From assembly GCA_947493175.1 (NCBI GenBank), contig CANLQD010000006.1, positions 62,001 through 126,000 on the forward strand: DNA of 64,000 bases, read 5' to 3'. A model generated the notes under the pieces. It made no database searches and was not told where the DNA came from. It saw only the letters and a program-made list of their open reading frames with translations. This DNA comes from an uncultured Flavobacteriaceae bacterium. GTDB lineage: Bacteria; Bacteroidota; Bacteroidia; Flavobacteriales; Flavobacteriaceae. Every line of letters begins with the position of its first letter. The first letter of the stretch is position 1. Shown in pieces: positions 1 to 10,600 of the stretch. Made by a program: the position numbers and the translations under genes.

Positions 1-2
1 AT

Positions 3-200
3 AGGGCCGTACTTCCCGATTATTTCGTCCGAATGGGCCAAAAACCGAAATTTTATATTTTACCTTACCCCAAAATACTAAAAATGGGCAGTCCTAAATT
101 AGTGCGTTCCTCTCCCCTAAACTATCGGGATAGTTGGATACAAAAGGAGAGCAAAATCGAAAACTCAATAGCAGAACCTTCAGGTGATTACTTAGATTAA
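3..200 (+). CDS. C-terminal end of an unidentified protein (5' truncated by window)
   Basis: A reading frame is open from the first bases of the window and runs 65 codons to a TAA at 198-200. The peptide has a plausible protein composition (for example PKFYILPYPKILKMGSPKL and a polar tail ending SGDYLD). I do not recognise the family. No start is visible, so either the gene begins outside the window or this is a piece of a decayed gene, like the relics that follow it. A 65-codon opening is long for chance but not decisive. Confidence 0.35.
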   Translation, partial: RAVLPDYFVRMGQKPKFYILPYPKILKMGSPKLVRSSPLNYRDSWIQKESKIENSIAEPSGDYLD

Positions 201-859
201 ACGAAATGTTTTTTGACCTCCCTTTAACGATAGTACTCTATTTGAGTATCACAAGTAGCAGCTCACATTTTTTCACAATCACTATATAACTTTGGAGGGT
301 TAGTATAATAACCGGTGCCGCCCTTAATTCTTAATTGCGCAGATTAACTTGCTGAACAGTTCTTGTTTAAAAATAAGCTCGATTGGTTTTTTTAACTTCT
401 TAAAGTTCAACTATAGCACAATTCATTTCATTAAAATTCTATAATAAGTTTCTGGTATTTCTATACTTAATATAAAAAATCAATCAAAATATACTACTTT
501 TTTTACAACATTTTCTATGTTAAGAATTAGGAAAAATAGGTCTATTTTTTAAAGTATTGTATTAATTTCCGGTCAGACTATGTTTTCTTCACCGTATTTC
601 CGCTTCTCAATGTTTCTTTCTCAGACTTCTTTCAACAGACCTTCTATATGAAAGGCTCCCAGATTTATAATCGACAATAAAAAGGGAGTCGTAAAGTCGA
701 TTAAAACAGACTTTCATGGCCATGATGCTGCAACTGACGTTAACAGCTCTCCAATCCATTAAAGATTATTGGTAATAAGTATATACTTTTCGGTTTTTCC
801 ATACGTACCACATCCTGTTTGCCGGTTTTTTAGAGGCTCCAACAAGGGCTTTGTTTCCT
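201..859. other. AT-rich non-coding stretch, no gene seen
   Basis: No credible reading frame is seen on either strand. The DNA is rich in A and T, with many stop codons in all frames. Because it abuts an IS110 transposase remnant read on the minus strand, the part near 600-859 may be the further decayed body of that element. I could not align it convincingly and do not annotate it as such. Confidence 0.4.
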
Positions 860-1045
860 TCATCTTTTTGGGAAGTTCCTTTCTAAGTTAGCCTTTAAGG
901 CCCTGAGTTCTAGTGGCGGGCTGAATACCCTATGTTGATAACAGTGTTTTAAGATGCACACGTCACGAGTCTTTTTGTGGACATCTAAACTTACCTCAAT
1001 ACTCTCTCTGCTCCACTCCACTTTTTTGCTAAACTGTAAATCCAT
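860..1045 (-). pseudogene. IS110-family transposase, N-terminal remnant
   Basis: The 61-residue frame carries the start of an IS110-type DEDD transposase. The segment SIEVSLDVHKKTRDVCIL matches the family's first catalytic region (usual form GIDVHKKSW), and HRVFSPPLELRALKANLERNFP matches the following FSQPP...LERNFPGG segment. The frame stops just after FPKR, where an intact enzyme would continue for some 250-300 residues. In other frames downstream (lower coordinates) I see only doubtful similarity. It is a dead fragment and encodes no working transposase. Confidence 0.6.
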
Positions 1046-1141
1046 CGATCAGACGGTATTATCGATTAATGACCGCTTCTAAAATTTACATAATATCGTC
1101 TGTTTTAAGTTAACGTCTTAACATACAAGCTAAACATAACG

Positions 1142-1290
1142 ACAGGGTCGGATATAGTTGTTCCGTATTGGTAAAGCTTCTTTGGTTTTTTGACCTTAAA
1201 GTTATGGGCTATATCGGCCGTGAGGATGTCGTCGAAATGGTTCGTGGCGCTAAGTTGCCTTGTGTACTTCACCTGGCAGATGTTCGTGAA
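1142..1290 (-). pseudogene. IS3-family OrfB transposase remnant (degenerate)
   Basis: Read on the minus strand, the stretch encodes RQLSATNHFDDILTADIAHN followed by FKVKKPKKLYQYGTTISD. This resembles the segment before the DDE core of IS3-family OrfB, which usually reads ATTDSNH...PVAPNLLNRNF.V..PNKVWVSDITYI. The first DDE aspartate would lie in the final ISD. The proline-rich middle is altered and there are stops on both sides, so only a decayed scrap remains. The identification rests on a short, diverged match. Confidence 0.35.
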
Positions 1291-1356
1291 CTAATCGTAC
1301 ATGGTCTCGGTAATCAACCTCTTCCTTAGATTATAGGTATAAGTCACCGAAGTGCG

Positions 1357-1945
1357 CAGTTTTGTGCTCAAGTTCTTTCTGTGCTTGACCTGACCACAAA
1401 CATCAAGGACCGCAAGTATATCAAAGAGACCCATATCTTAGCTATTGGGAATTGAAGTTAAAGGAGTACTTTGGGTACTACAGAAGTGTTTTCAGGGAGC
1501 TATCAAGGTCAAAACCAATAATTACAACAAACATCGAAACAAAATATTTGATTTCATATGGGGCGAAGAACACAAAACCTACCCCCTGTCGGAACCGTTT
1601 ACCTATGTATACGAACCAAATACCTCCATCAATAAATTGCACAATTTCAAGATAATAAGTGAACGATTTAAACTTTATAAACTGGATAAAAACACCCATT
1701 CGTATACCGCTGAAAACTTGATACACTTCCCAGGAAGGGTTTTCCGAATAATAGATTGCTTACCCGTTAATAGAAAAACCTAAACCGATTTCAAGGTAAA
1801 AAAGCACATGTTACCACTCGAAACTTTTGGGAGACCGTTACAAAAATCCGCAAGAAGCACCGAATTAAAGATGGTGGTGATCAGTACCTTTTTTCACCCA
1901 CTTAGTGGATGGAAAATCCGTTGTTTTGATCTGCAACAAAATACC
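1357..1945 (+). pseudogene. THUMP-like class I methyltransferase, frameshifted C-terminal part
   Basis: The C-terminal half of a Bacteroidota SAM-dependent methyltransferase with a THUMP-like domain can be pieced together across frames. It begins QVLSVLDLTTNIKDRKYI then THILAIGN, followed by a stop or frameshift near 1450. It continues through CFQGAIKVKTNNYNK, FDFIWGEEHKTYPLSEPFTY and YTAENLIHFPGRVFRI to VNRKT and a stop at 1781-1783. A shifted frame then gives HVTTRNFWETVTKIRKKHRI and KDGGDQYLF, and after another shift VDGKSVVLICNKI. At least two or three frameshifts and one stop break the gene, and its N-terminal catalytic part is missing. In intact relatives these segments are contiguous in this order. 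The decay and the adjoining transposase relics suggest insertion-mediated inactivation, which is an inference. Confidence 0.65.
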
Positions 1946-2448
1946 CATCGCCCAATCACCATAGTGCTTTTTTAGAAGAAACAAATTATTGGTCGCCCAT
2001 ACCTGCAAAATGTTTCAAAAGTGATTTTAAAACTAGTCGTCTCCCATTTATCAAGCGTAGTGATTTTTTAATAAATTAACATAAAATTCTCACAAAAAAT
2101 GTGCTCTCTAAAACGTTGTAGTTGCTCTGAAAAAGGTGTTTTTTAACATAAAAACCGTAACGTTTTAAGACTTTTTTGTCATTTTGCTCTGGTATCAATT
2201 TTTCAAAAAGTATCTTATAAAAATTCCATATCCCTAATTAAAATGGGGCTTCACCTATAGTATCGGCAAATTTTTATCCTATTTTTTAAATCAGGAGTTC
2301 ATAAAATATTAAAATTTAAGTGTTTGTTATTCATAGAATTTTGCTATTATTATCCAAAATTTGGTTTTTGTTAACAATTGATGTAGGCACAATCGTTGAA
2401 AAACCGGACGCAATCAAGAATTTTTTAAACTAACAAACAACAAGGATT
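1946..2448. other. AT-rich intergenic region upstream of susC
   Basis: About 500 bases lie between the decayed methyltransferase and the SusC start. No reading frame is seen. The region must hold the control elements of the SusC/SusD operon, but I find no clear TAnnTTTG element. The best TTTG-type box (near 2323-2326) is not followed by a good -7 match. Confidence 0.4.
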
Positions 2449-5400
2449 ATGAATCAAAAACGTGATTACAATTCGTTAAGGCCCAAAGGAAGATTTTCTT
2501 CGTTTAAACTTGGGTTTCTATCGATGATGATTTGCTTGGGAACACAGTTCGCTATGGCGAATTTAAAAACCAATTTAAAAAGTATTGAAGTGGAGACCCT
2601 GTTCCAGTCTACCATTACCGGTACTGTGACCGATGCCGATGGAATTCCGCTTGCAGGGGCAAATGTTTTAGTGAAAGGAACTACGACAGGTACGCAGACT
2701 GATTTCGATGGCAACTATACCATTGAGGCAGCAGGCGATGCCACCTTGGTCTTTAGTTATTTAGGTTTTCAACGATTGGAAATCGCCGTCAATGGTAATT
2801 CAACCATTAATGCGACCATGCAAGAAGATGCAGCGGCATTGGACGAAGTAATTGTAACCGGGTATACCACGGAGACCAGAAGAGAGACCACCGCAGCGGT
2901 ATCTATTGTACAGGCAGAAGATTTGGCAGCGATTCCCTCCGGTAACGTTGAACAGCAGTTACAAGGTCGTGTAGCTGGGGTTACCGTAATAACAAACGGA
3001 CAGCCGGGAACAACAAGTCAAATCAGGGTTCGTGGTTACAACTCCTTTGGTAATAACGCTCCCCTTTATATCGTAGACGGGGTGCCTACCCGTAACATCG
3101 ATTTTATCAATCCAGATGATATTGAGACCACCACAGTACTGAAAGATGCGGCTGGTGCTTCTATTTATGGGGCTCGTGCGGCAAACGGGGTAATTGTCTA
3201 CACTACAAGACAAGGTTCAAGAAACAAACGCAAAACCAATTTGCGCTTAAACGTAACAAGTGGTGTCACCAATCCCAATGTAGGCGGGGCACCGGATATG
3301 ATGAATCCTACCGATATGGCACGCTATACCCATATCGCCTACGAGAACAATGCCGCCGCCAATGGTACGCCAGTGGAGTACACCCATCCACAATACGGCA
3401 CCAATGCGACTCCGAGATTCCCTGATTATCTGCATGCTGATGGACAAAATGGTGTTTTTGAAAGTGATATTGATTTGGCACAAATCAGGGCCAACTATGA
3501 AGCGAATCCGGAGGGGGTATTTTTAATCCGTCCCAACTTGGAAGGAACCAACTGGTACAAGGAAATAACACGAATTGCACCTATCAGCAGATTCACCTTA
3601 GGTCTTGATGGCGGCAACGAAAATGGACGCTATTATATGGGTATCTCCGCACAGAATGAGTCTGGGATTATACTATCGCAAGAATTTTCTCGATATTCCG
3701 CCAGATTCAACTCCGAATGGGATATTGCCCCTTGGTTGAGCATCGGTGAAAACTTCCAAACAACCTATCGCTCATCGATAGGTGTCTTCGGAGGCGGTGG
3801 AGGTATCGAATCTGCCGATGATGAAACAGAGGTTTTAGCGGCCTTTAGAATGCCCACCATTATTCCTGTTTTTGATGAGTTTGGCAGTTATGCAAGTACA
3901 AGAGCCGCTGGTTTTAACAACCCTCGAAATCCTGTGAGAAGGCTCGTTCGCAATACTGGGCAAGACAAAGCTTATAATATTGGAGGTTATGGTAATCTTT
4001 ATCTGTTGGTAAAACCTATTGAAGGGATGACTTTGAGATCTAGCCTAGGGGGCACTTATGGTAACTCCCATTTTGTGGATTACAATTTCCGCTATCTAGG
4101 AGACTCCGAGCCTGAGGCAAGTAATTCTTTTGGAGAAGGCAGTAGTTATTTTCTTGCTTGGACTTTTACCAACACTTTAACATATGAAAAACTGTTTGGC
4201 AAACATCGAATCAAATTCTTAGGAGGTATGGAGGCACTCAATACTGGTACTGGAAGATTTATTAGCGGTAATGGTATTAACCCATTTTCAACCGATTTGG
4301 ATTTTCAGAGTTTGAATGTGGTGCAGAGCCCTGTGGTAAACAGTGGTCAGTTTAAAGGTGCTAACTATTACTCCTTGTTTGGTCAGTTAGACTACACATT
4401 CAACGAAAAATACACGATAAGAGGGGTTGTTCGTCGGGATGGTTCTTCAAGGTTCGGTGCCAACAATCGGTATGGTACGTTTCCCGCTGTTTCAGGTAAA
4501 TGGAGGGTCATCGAAGAACCTTTTATGCAGGCACAGGACTTCATCACCAATTTCGAGATACGCGCTGGTTGGGGAGAAATGGGTAGTGATTTGAATGTAG
4601 ATCCCAACAATCAATATTCCCTTTTCGCCTCCGATCGAGGGAATACATTTTATCCGATTGAAGGGCAAAATAGTGGTGCCAACGAAGGTTTTGCCCAAAG
4701 CAGAATTGGTAATGAAGATGCGAAGTGGGAAACGACCACCACCACCAACATCGGTTTCGACCTTTCGATGTTCGACGACAAATTGGATATCATTTTTGAA
4801 TGGTGGACGAAAGATACTGACGGACTGCTATACCAAGTACCTCTGGCAGGGGTCGTTGGTAACTACGCTAGCGCACCTGCTGTAAATATTGCCAATATGT
4901 CCAACAATGGAATCGATTTACAGATAACCGGACGTGGGAACATCACTGAGGATCTATCTTTGGAAGTAAACTGGACCAATTCGTTCCTTAAGAATGAAAT
5001 TACCGCATTAGCTCCAGGCATCGATTTCTTTGATATCGGAGGCAGTAGAGGGATCAATCCTACCCGAAATGCCGTAGGGCAATCCTTATCCGCTTTCTTT
5101 GGGTACAACGTCATCGGGTACTTTAATAGTGAGGAAGAAGTTGCCAACTCCCCTGACCAAGACGGAAAGGGACTAGGACGTTTTCGATATGAGGATGTGA
5201 ATGGGGATGGTGAGATTACTCCAGACGATAGAACCTTTATTGGCAGTCCTGTAGCCGACTATACCGGTGGTTTAGATTTAGTGTTCCGTTACAAAAACTT
5301 TGAGTTTCAAACCTTCTGGTTTGCATCCTTGGGCAACGAAATATTCAATTCTGCCAAATGGTATACCGATTTCTTCGGCACCTTCGAGGGATCGGCCAAA

Positions 5401-5757
5401 AGTACCGCAGCCTTTAACTCATGGACTCCGGAACTTGGAAACAATGCCGGTGCACCCATTTGGGAGAGCGCTGCCAACCTAAGTACCAGTGGTGCTGCCA
5501 ACTCTTGGTACGTAGAAGACGGTTCTTACCTTCGTCTAAGACAACTACGTATCGGGTATAACTTCGATGCCGATTTGGTTGAAAAATTTGGTTTGAGCAA
5601 GCTTAATATTGGGCTTTCGGCCAACAATATTTGGACCATTACCGATTACTCGGGTCTTGATCCCCAAATTGGTGGTCCAGATACCAACTTCGGTGTCGAT
5701 ATCGGAAACTTCCCAGTGACTCCTCAGTACATCATCACTTTAGAATTAGGTCTTTAA
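2449..5757 (+). CDS. SusC/RagA-family TonB-linked outer membrane transporter
   Basis: A 1102-residue SusC-type protein that would import oligosaccharides across the outer membrane using TonB energy. Residues 1-37 are a signal peptide. Residues about 54-124 form a carboxypeptidase-regulatory-like domain (TITGTVTDADGIPLAGANV...). The TonB-box-like LDEVIVTGY lies at 131-139, followed by a plug domain (LQGRVAGV, APLYIVDGVP, ANGVIVYTT) and a long beta-barrel ending in the expected aromatic-rich pattern (ITLELGL). The length is normal for the family. The partner SusD begins 67 bases downstream, so the two are almost certainly co-transcribed. The specific glycan cannot be read from the sequence; the GH9, GH5 and sulfatase genes downstream point to a beta-linked, sulfated polymer. 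Confidence 0.95.
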   Translation: MNQKRDYNSLRPKGRFSSFKLGFLSMMICLGTQFAMANLKTNLKSIEVETLFQSTITGTVTDADGIPLAGANVLVKGTTTGTQTDFDGNYTIEAAGDATLVFSYLGFQRLEIAVNGNSTINATMQEDAAALDEVIVTGYTTETRRETTAAVSIVQAEDLAAIPSGNVEQQLQGRVAGVTVITNGQPGTTSQIRVRGYNSFGNNAPLYIVDGVPTRNIDFINPDDIETTTVLKDAAGASIYGARAANGVIVYTTRQGSRNKRKTNLRLNVTSGVTNPNVGGAPDMMNPTDMARYTHIAYENNAAANGTPVEYTHPQYGTNATPRFPDYLHADGQNGVFESDIDLAQIRANYEANPEGVFLIRPNLEGTNWYKEITRIAPISRFTLGLDGGNENGRYYMGISAQNESGIILSQEFSRYSARFNSEWDIAPWLSIGENFQTTYRSSIGVFGGGGGIESADDETEVLAAFRMPTIIPVFDEFGSYASTRAAGFNNPRNPVRRLVRNTGQDKAYNIGGYGNLYLLVKPIEGMTLRSSLGGTYGNSHFVDYNFRYLGDSEPEASNSFGEGSSYFLAWTFTNTLTYEKLFGKHRIKFLGGMEALNTGTGRFISGNGINPFSTDLDFQSLNVVQSPVVNSGQFKGANYYSLFGQLDYTFNEKYTIRGVVRRDGSSRFGANNRYGTFPAVSGKWRVIEEPFMQAQDFITNFEIRAGWGEMGSDLNVDPNNQYSLFASDRGNTFYPIEGQNSGANEGFAQSRIGNEDAKWETTTTTNIGFDLSMFDDKLDIIFEWWTKDTDGLLYQVPLAGVVGNYASAPAVNIANMSNNGIDLQITGRGNITEDLSLEVNWTNSFLKNEITALAPGIDFFDIGGSRGINPTRNAVGQSLSAFFGYNVIGYFNSEEEVANSPDQDGKGLGRFRYEDVNGDGEITPDDRTFIGSPVADYTGGLDLVFRYKNFEFQTFWFASLGNEIFNSAKWYTDFFGTFEGSAKSTAAFNSWTPELGNNAGAPIWESAANLSTSGAANSWYVEDGSYLRLRQLRIGYNFDADLVEKFGLSKLNIGLSANNIWTITDYSGLDPQIGGPDTNFGVDIGNFPVTPQYIITLELGL

Positions 5758-5824
5758 GTACGCTGTGATAAAACTGTGATATTTATGTTAATAAAAATCA
5801 ATATATTTAAACAAAAATTAAACT

Positions 5825-7552
5825 ATGAAAACCTTTTTTAAATTAAGAACGACAACCATACTTGCAAGTATGCTGCTCATTTTGGGTGTATCTTGTAACG
5901 ATGAGTTTCTAGAGGTACTGCCGACAGATTCCTTGGCAGATGCTCAAGTAAACACCAAAGATGGTATTGAAGGCCTATTGATAGGTACCTACGCCGCAGT
6001 TAACGGAGTTTTTGGAAACCGTTTCGAAGGACCTAACCATTGGGTTACTGGCTCCATCATGGGAGGGGAAGCTAATAAAGGTACCGATGCTGGAGATTAT
6101 GGTGCCATTAATCCAGTCCAACGATATGAGGTAGATCCTACTTCTGGGGATTTGAACAACCTTTGGAGAGGACGCTTTGAGGGTGTCAGTAGGGCCAATG
6201 CTGTTTTAAGTGCCTTGGCGAATGCTACCGATGTTACCGCGGAAGATGCTGCTAGAATTGCTGGTGAGGCCAGATTGTTACGTGGTCATTTCTATTTTGA
6301 CCTCAAAAAGCACTTCAACAATATTCCTGTTTTTGATGAGACAGTAGCAGCAGTGGATGTTCCGCTGGTAGTAGCCACCACAGACGTATGGCCACAAATC
6401 GAGGCCGATTTCCAGTTTGCCTTTGACAACTTGCCCGGTGAGAATGGAGCTGGTAGGGTTAACAAATGGGCTGCAGGTGCTTACATGGGGAAAGCTAAAC
6501 TTTTCCAAGGCCAGTTTTCCGAAGCCATTACTTGGTTTGATGATGTAATTGCAAACGGTACCACTTCGAACGGATTGACGTATCAACTACTAGACGATTA
6601 TTCGTCTATTTTCGATGCAGAGAATGATCAGCATGCAGAATCTGTGTTCGATGTGGAGTCCGCCAACAACACAGGTAGCGTTCAGAATGCCAATGCTTTT
6701 GATGATTTGAACTATCCTTATAACACTGGTGAGGATGGACCAGGAAACTGCTGTGGTTTCTTCCAACCAAGTTTTGAATTGGCTAATTCTTTCCGTACTT
6801 CAGGTGGTCTGCCATTATTGGACAGATCTTATAATGCAGATCCTATAGAAAATGATTTCGGATTAGAATCTAGTGACCCATTCACCCCAGACGCGGGTCC
6901 TGTTGACCCTCGATTAGACCACTCTGTTGGTAGAAGAGACATCCCCTATTTGGGATGGGGACCACACCCTGGAAAGGATTGGATTCGTAGCCAGCCTTAC
7001 GCCGGACCTTACTCGCCAAAGAAATTTGTTTACAGAGAGGGTCAAGATAATTCTTTTACCGATGGAAGCTCATGGACTCGTGGGTATGCGACTATGAACT
7101 ATAACATTATCCGGTTTGCCGATGTGCTTTTAATGGCGGCTGAAGCAGAAGTAGAAGCAGGATCTCTTACTAAGGCGTTGGACTATGTGAACCAAGTACG
7201 CCGTAGGGCGGCAAATGCGGAGTTCTGGGTTAAAACAGAAGGCGGAGCGGATGCAGCCAACTATGTTATCTCGGAGTATACTTCTTTTCCTGATCAAAAT
7301 TTCGCAAGAGATGCCGTACGCTTTGAAAGAAAACTGGAACTTTCAGGCGAAGGTCACCGTTTCTTTGACCTAGTACGTTGGGGAATCGCAGCAGAAGAGC
7401 TAAATGCCTATTTAGCATATGAATCTACGCTATTGGTCACCAAATTTGGTGGTGCCAGCTTTACAGCAGGTAAGAATGAGTATTATCCAATACCTCAGGT
7501 ACAGATAGATATTCAAGGGCCTGAGATTTTACCTCAGAATCCTAATTACTAA
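5825..7552 (+). CDS. SusD/RagB-family surface glycan-binding lipoprotein
   Basis: A 575-residue SusD-like lipoprotein that sits on its SusC barrel and captures glycan. The signal peptide ends in a lipobox before Cys24 (LGVSC), giving the usual N-terminus CNDEFLEV. The TPR-like body shows typical landmarks: GEARLLRGHFYFDL near the N-terminal third, NIIRFADVLLMAAEAEVEAG, YVNQVRRRA, and RFERKLELSGEGHRFFDLVRWG towards the C-terminus, ending EYYPIPQVQID...LPQNPNY. The length is typical. It follows susC with no promoter seen between them and is closed by a strong hairpin terminator just downstream. Confidence 0.95.
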   Translation: MKTFFKLRTTTILASMLLILGVSCNDEFLEVLPTDSLADAQVNTKDGIEGLLIGTYAAVNGVFGNRFEGPNHWVTGSIMGGEANKGTDAGDYGAINPVQRYEVDPTSGDLNNLWRGRFEGVSRANAVLSALANATDVTAEDAARIAGEARLLRGHFYFDLKKHFNNIPVFDETVAAVDVPLVVATTDVWPQIEADFQFAFDNLPGENGAGRVNKWAAGAYMGKAKLFQGQFSEAITWFDDVIANGTTSNGLTYQLLDDYSSIFDAENDQHAESVFDVESANNTGSVQNANAFDDLNYPYNTGEDGPGNCCGFFQPSFELANSFRTSGGLPLLDRSYNADPIENDFGLESSDPFTPDAGPVDPRLDHSVGRRDIPYLGWGPHPGKDWIRSQPYAGPYSPKKFVYREGQDNSFTDGSSWTRGYATMNYNIIRFADVLLMAAEAEVEAGSLTKALDYVNQVRRRAANAEFWVKTEGGADAANYVISEYTSFPDQNFARDAVRFERKLELSGEGHRFFDLVRWGIAAEELNAYLAYESTLLVTKFGGASFTAGKNEYYPIPQVQIDIQGPEILPQNPNY

Positions 7553-7572
7553 GAACAGTATTATTCTACAAG

Positions 7573-7601
7573 AAAGCCGCCCAAAAAGGGCGGCTTTTTT
7601 T
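7573..7601 (+). terminator. Rho-independent terminator after susD
   Basis: A perfect 10-base stem (AAAGCCGCCC / GGGCGGCTTT) with an AAAAA loop is followed by a run of seven T. It starts 20 bases after the susD stop and should end the susCD transcript. Confidence 0.9.
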
Positions 7602-7630
7602 GCTTCTTTCCCAAGGTTCCCCCATATTTG
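7599..7630 (+). promoter_or_regulatory. Candidate Bacteroidota sigma promoter for the UnbV/FG-GAP gene
   Basis: TTTG at 7599-7602, which ends the terminator T-run, is followed after 20 bases by CATATTTG at 7623-7630. The latter differs from the TAnnTTTG -7 consensus at only the first base. The ATG of the next gene is 33 bases further on. The arrangement fits the TTTG-N19/20-TAnnTTTG pattern known for this phylum. It would give the gene its own start after the susCD terminator. Confidence 0.5.
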
Positions 7631-7663
7631 TAGCAATACGACCAAATCGAATTACTACCAAAA

Positions 7664-10600
7664 ATGAAGATCAGAACGTACATTTTTAAGAGCCCATTGT
7701 TCTCTGTTGCATTACTTTTTTTACTAGTTACCGGCTGTAAAGAAAAAAAGCCTTCTACCCTTTTCACGGTAGTTGCCGTGACCCATTCGGGGCTTGATTT
7801 CAACAACCAACTGACCGAGAACGATAGCATTAATATTATTGACAACGAATTTGTATATAACGGTGCCGGAGTAGCGCTGGGCGATGTCAACAATGATGGT
7901 TTCGACGATATCTTCTTTGCAGGTAATCAAGTGGCCAACCAGCTTTTTCTGAATAAAGGCGATTTACGGTTTGAAGATATTTCCATCGGCTCAAACATCC
8001 AAAAACCTGATACGCTCATGTGGTCCTCCGGGGTCTCCATGGTCGACATTAATGCAGATGGCAAACTGGACATCTATGTTTGCAACACTTTTCGGCGCGA
8101 TTCCCTTCAACGACACAATCTATTGTACATCAACCAGGGCGTAAAAAATGGTATTCCAGAATTTAAAGAGATGGGACAAACCTACGGGTTGGCTGATGAT
8201 AGCTATTCATCCCATGCCCAATTTTTTGATTTTGACAAAGACGGAGATTTAGACGTATTTATCGGGGTCAACCGCATCGATGATATTGATCCCGGTGAAT
8301 TTAGACCTTTGGAAGATGATGGCACCTCCCCTAGCCGCGATCGTCTGTATGAAAACATCCAAAGCGATGGTCTAGGGCATCCTATTTTTATCGACGTATC
8401 CCAAAAAGCAGGCATTCGATATCACGGTTATAGCCACAGCACCGTAATTCATGACTTTAACGAAGATGGTTGGCCCGACATCTATGTAGCCAATGATTTT
8501 CTGAGCAATGACCTGGTATACATCAATAACCAAGATGGCACTTTTACCAATCGCGCCGGGGATATTTTTAAACACTTTAGCCTTTCGTCTATGGGAAGTG
8601 ATATTGCGGATGTCGATAAAGACGGCCGTATGGATATCTATACCACCGAAATGCAACCTTACTATAACAAACGTAAAAAACTCTTTCAAGGGCCTAGCAA
8701 CTACCAAAAGGAGATTTTTACGGAAAAGTATGGCTACGAATACCAATACGCACGTAATACGCTGCAACTGAACAGGGGTCTGAATCCTGAAAGTGCCCTT
8801 CCAATTTTCGGAGATGTCGGAATGCTTGCAGGCCTACAAGAAACTGATTGGAGCTGGGCTCCGCTCTTTGCCGACTATGATAACGACGGTTGGCCAGATT
8901 TGTTGATTACCAATGGCTTTCCCAAAGACGTGACCGACCGTGATTTTGGTGATTTCAAGATTACAGCAAGCCGCTTATTAAGCAAGGAAAAACTCATCGC
9001 CGCCATTCCTGAAATCAAGATTCCCAACTTCGTTTTTAAAAATCGGGGCGGCCTTGATTTCGAAGATTACACCAAAGCTTGGGGGCTTAATTTTGGTACC
9101 TACTCAAGCGGGGCGGCGTATGGGGATTTGGACAAGGACGGAGACTTAGATCTTGTAATCAATAATATAAACGACCCGGCCCTTTTGATGGAAAATCACG
9201 CCGACGAATTACAAACAGCGGACCATTTTTTGAGAGTACGCCTTCAAGGGACCCATAAAAATGTGCAAGGTATCGGCTCTGTCGCAGAAGTCTTTACACA
9301 AGGTGTTTCTCAAAAAAAAGCATTACTATCGGGCAGGGGCTATCTGTCACAACCGGAACAAGTCCTCCACTTTGGTTTAGGCACGATTGATCAAGTGGAC
9401 AGTATTAGAATACATTGGCCTGATGGAAGAGAACAGTTACTCGGTGCTGTTGGGGTCGATACCGTTCTTACCATCCCCTATAATCCCGACCAAAATCCTG
9501 CAGATTATAGCAAGAACCCTTCACATAACCCTATCTATGCAGAAGTTTCTAAAACCTATGGTCTCAACAAGTTTGTCGGAGATCATGATTTTATCGATTT
9601 TAACTTCCAAGCCACTCTACCTCATAAGTTTTCACAATTTGGTCCAGCACTTGCTGTGGGTGATGTGAATAACGACGGATTGGACGATCTCTTTATAGCG
9701 GCAAGCCGCATGTTTCCCGAAAAATGGCTACTACAGCAACCCGATGGATCGTTTCAAGAACGAGAAGTGGCCTATAAGAAAAGTGCGAAGTGGGAAGAAG
9801 AAGATGCGGGTACCTTGCTTTTTGACGCTGATAGCGATGGCGACCTAGATCTCTACATTGCCCGTGGCTGTGGCCAGTACCCAGCGGGTCATGAGTTCTA
9901 TACGGATCGCCTCTATGAAAATGACAGCAAAGGCAACTTTAAGGAAGCTACGGGAAGTTTACCGGATATCACAGCCAACTCCTCTTCGGTAAAGGCTGCG
10001 GATATAGATCAAGATGGTGATTTAGACCTGTTTATCGGCAGCCGCGTACTGCCCTTTGCTTACCCCACCCCCGATAGGAGTTACATACTTCGAAACGATA
10101 GCAAAAAAGGGAATATCAAATTCACTGATATTACGGAGACGGCCGCTAAAGAGCTTCTTTTTGCAGGTATGGTAAGTGATGCCCTTTGGACCGACTTTAA
10201 CAACGATTCCTGGCCCGACCTCATTCTGGCCACCGAATGGAAGCCGATACGCTTTTTTGAGAACAAGAATGGTACATTGACCGAAATTACCCAATCTACA
10301 GGTATTGCAGACCACTACGGTTGGTGGAACAGTTTAGCAGCTGCCGACATCGATAATGATGGGGATATGGACTACGTTGCAGGGAATTATGGAAAAAATA
10401 TTTATTTCAAAGGCAATCAGCAAGAACCTGTACGATTATATGCCAAAGACTTGGATCAAAATGGCACCATAGACCCACTAATATCTTATTATCTTAGAGA
10501 TAGTATCGGCACCAAAAAAGAGTATCTCTACCATCCCTGGCAAGATGTTACCAAACAATATGTGGGCATTCGAAAAAAGTTCAATTCTTTTGGGGAATTT

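Noticed and set aside
1142..1945. An intact small protein from the 112-codon frame at 1445-1783
   Set aside because: The frame matches only the middle of the THUMP-like methyltransferase tail, and homologous segments continue in other frames on both sides, so it is part of a pseudogene.
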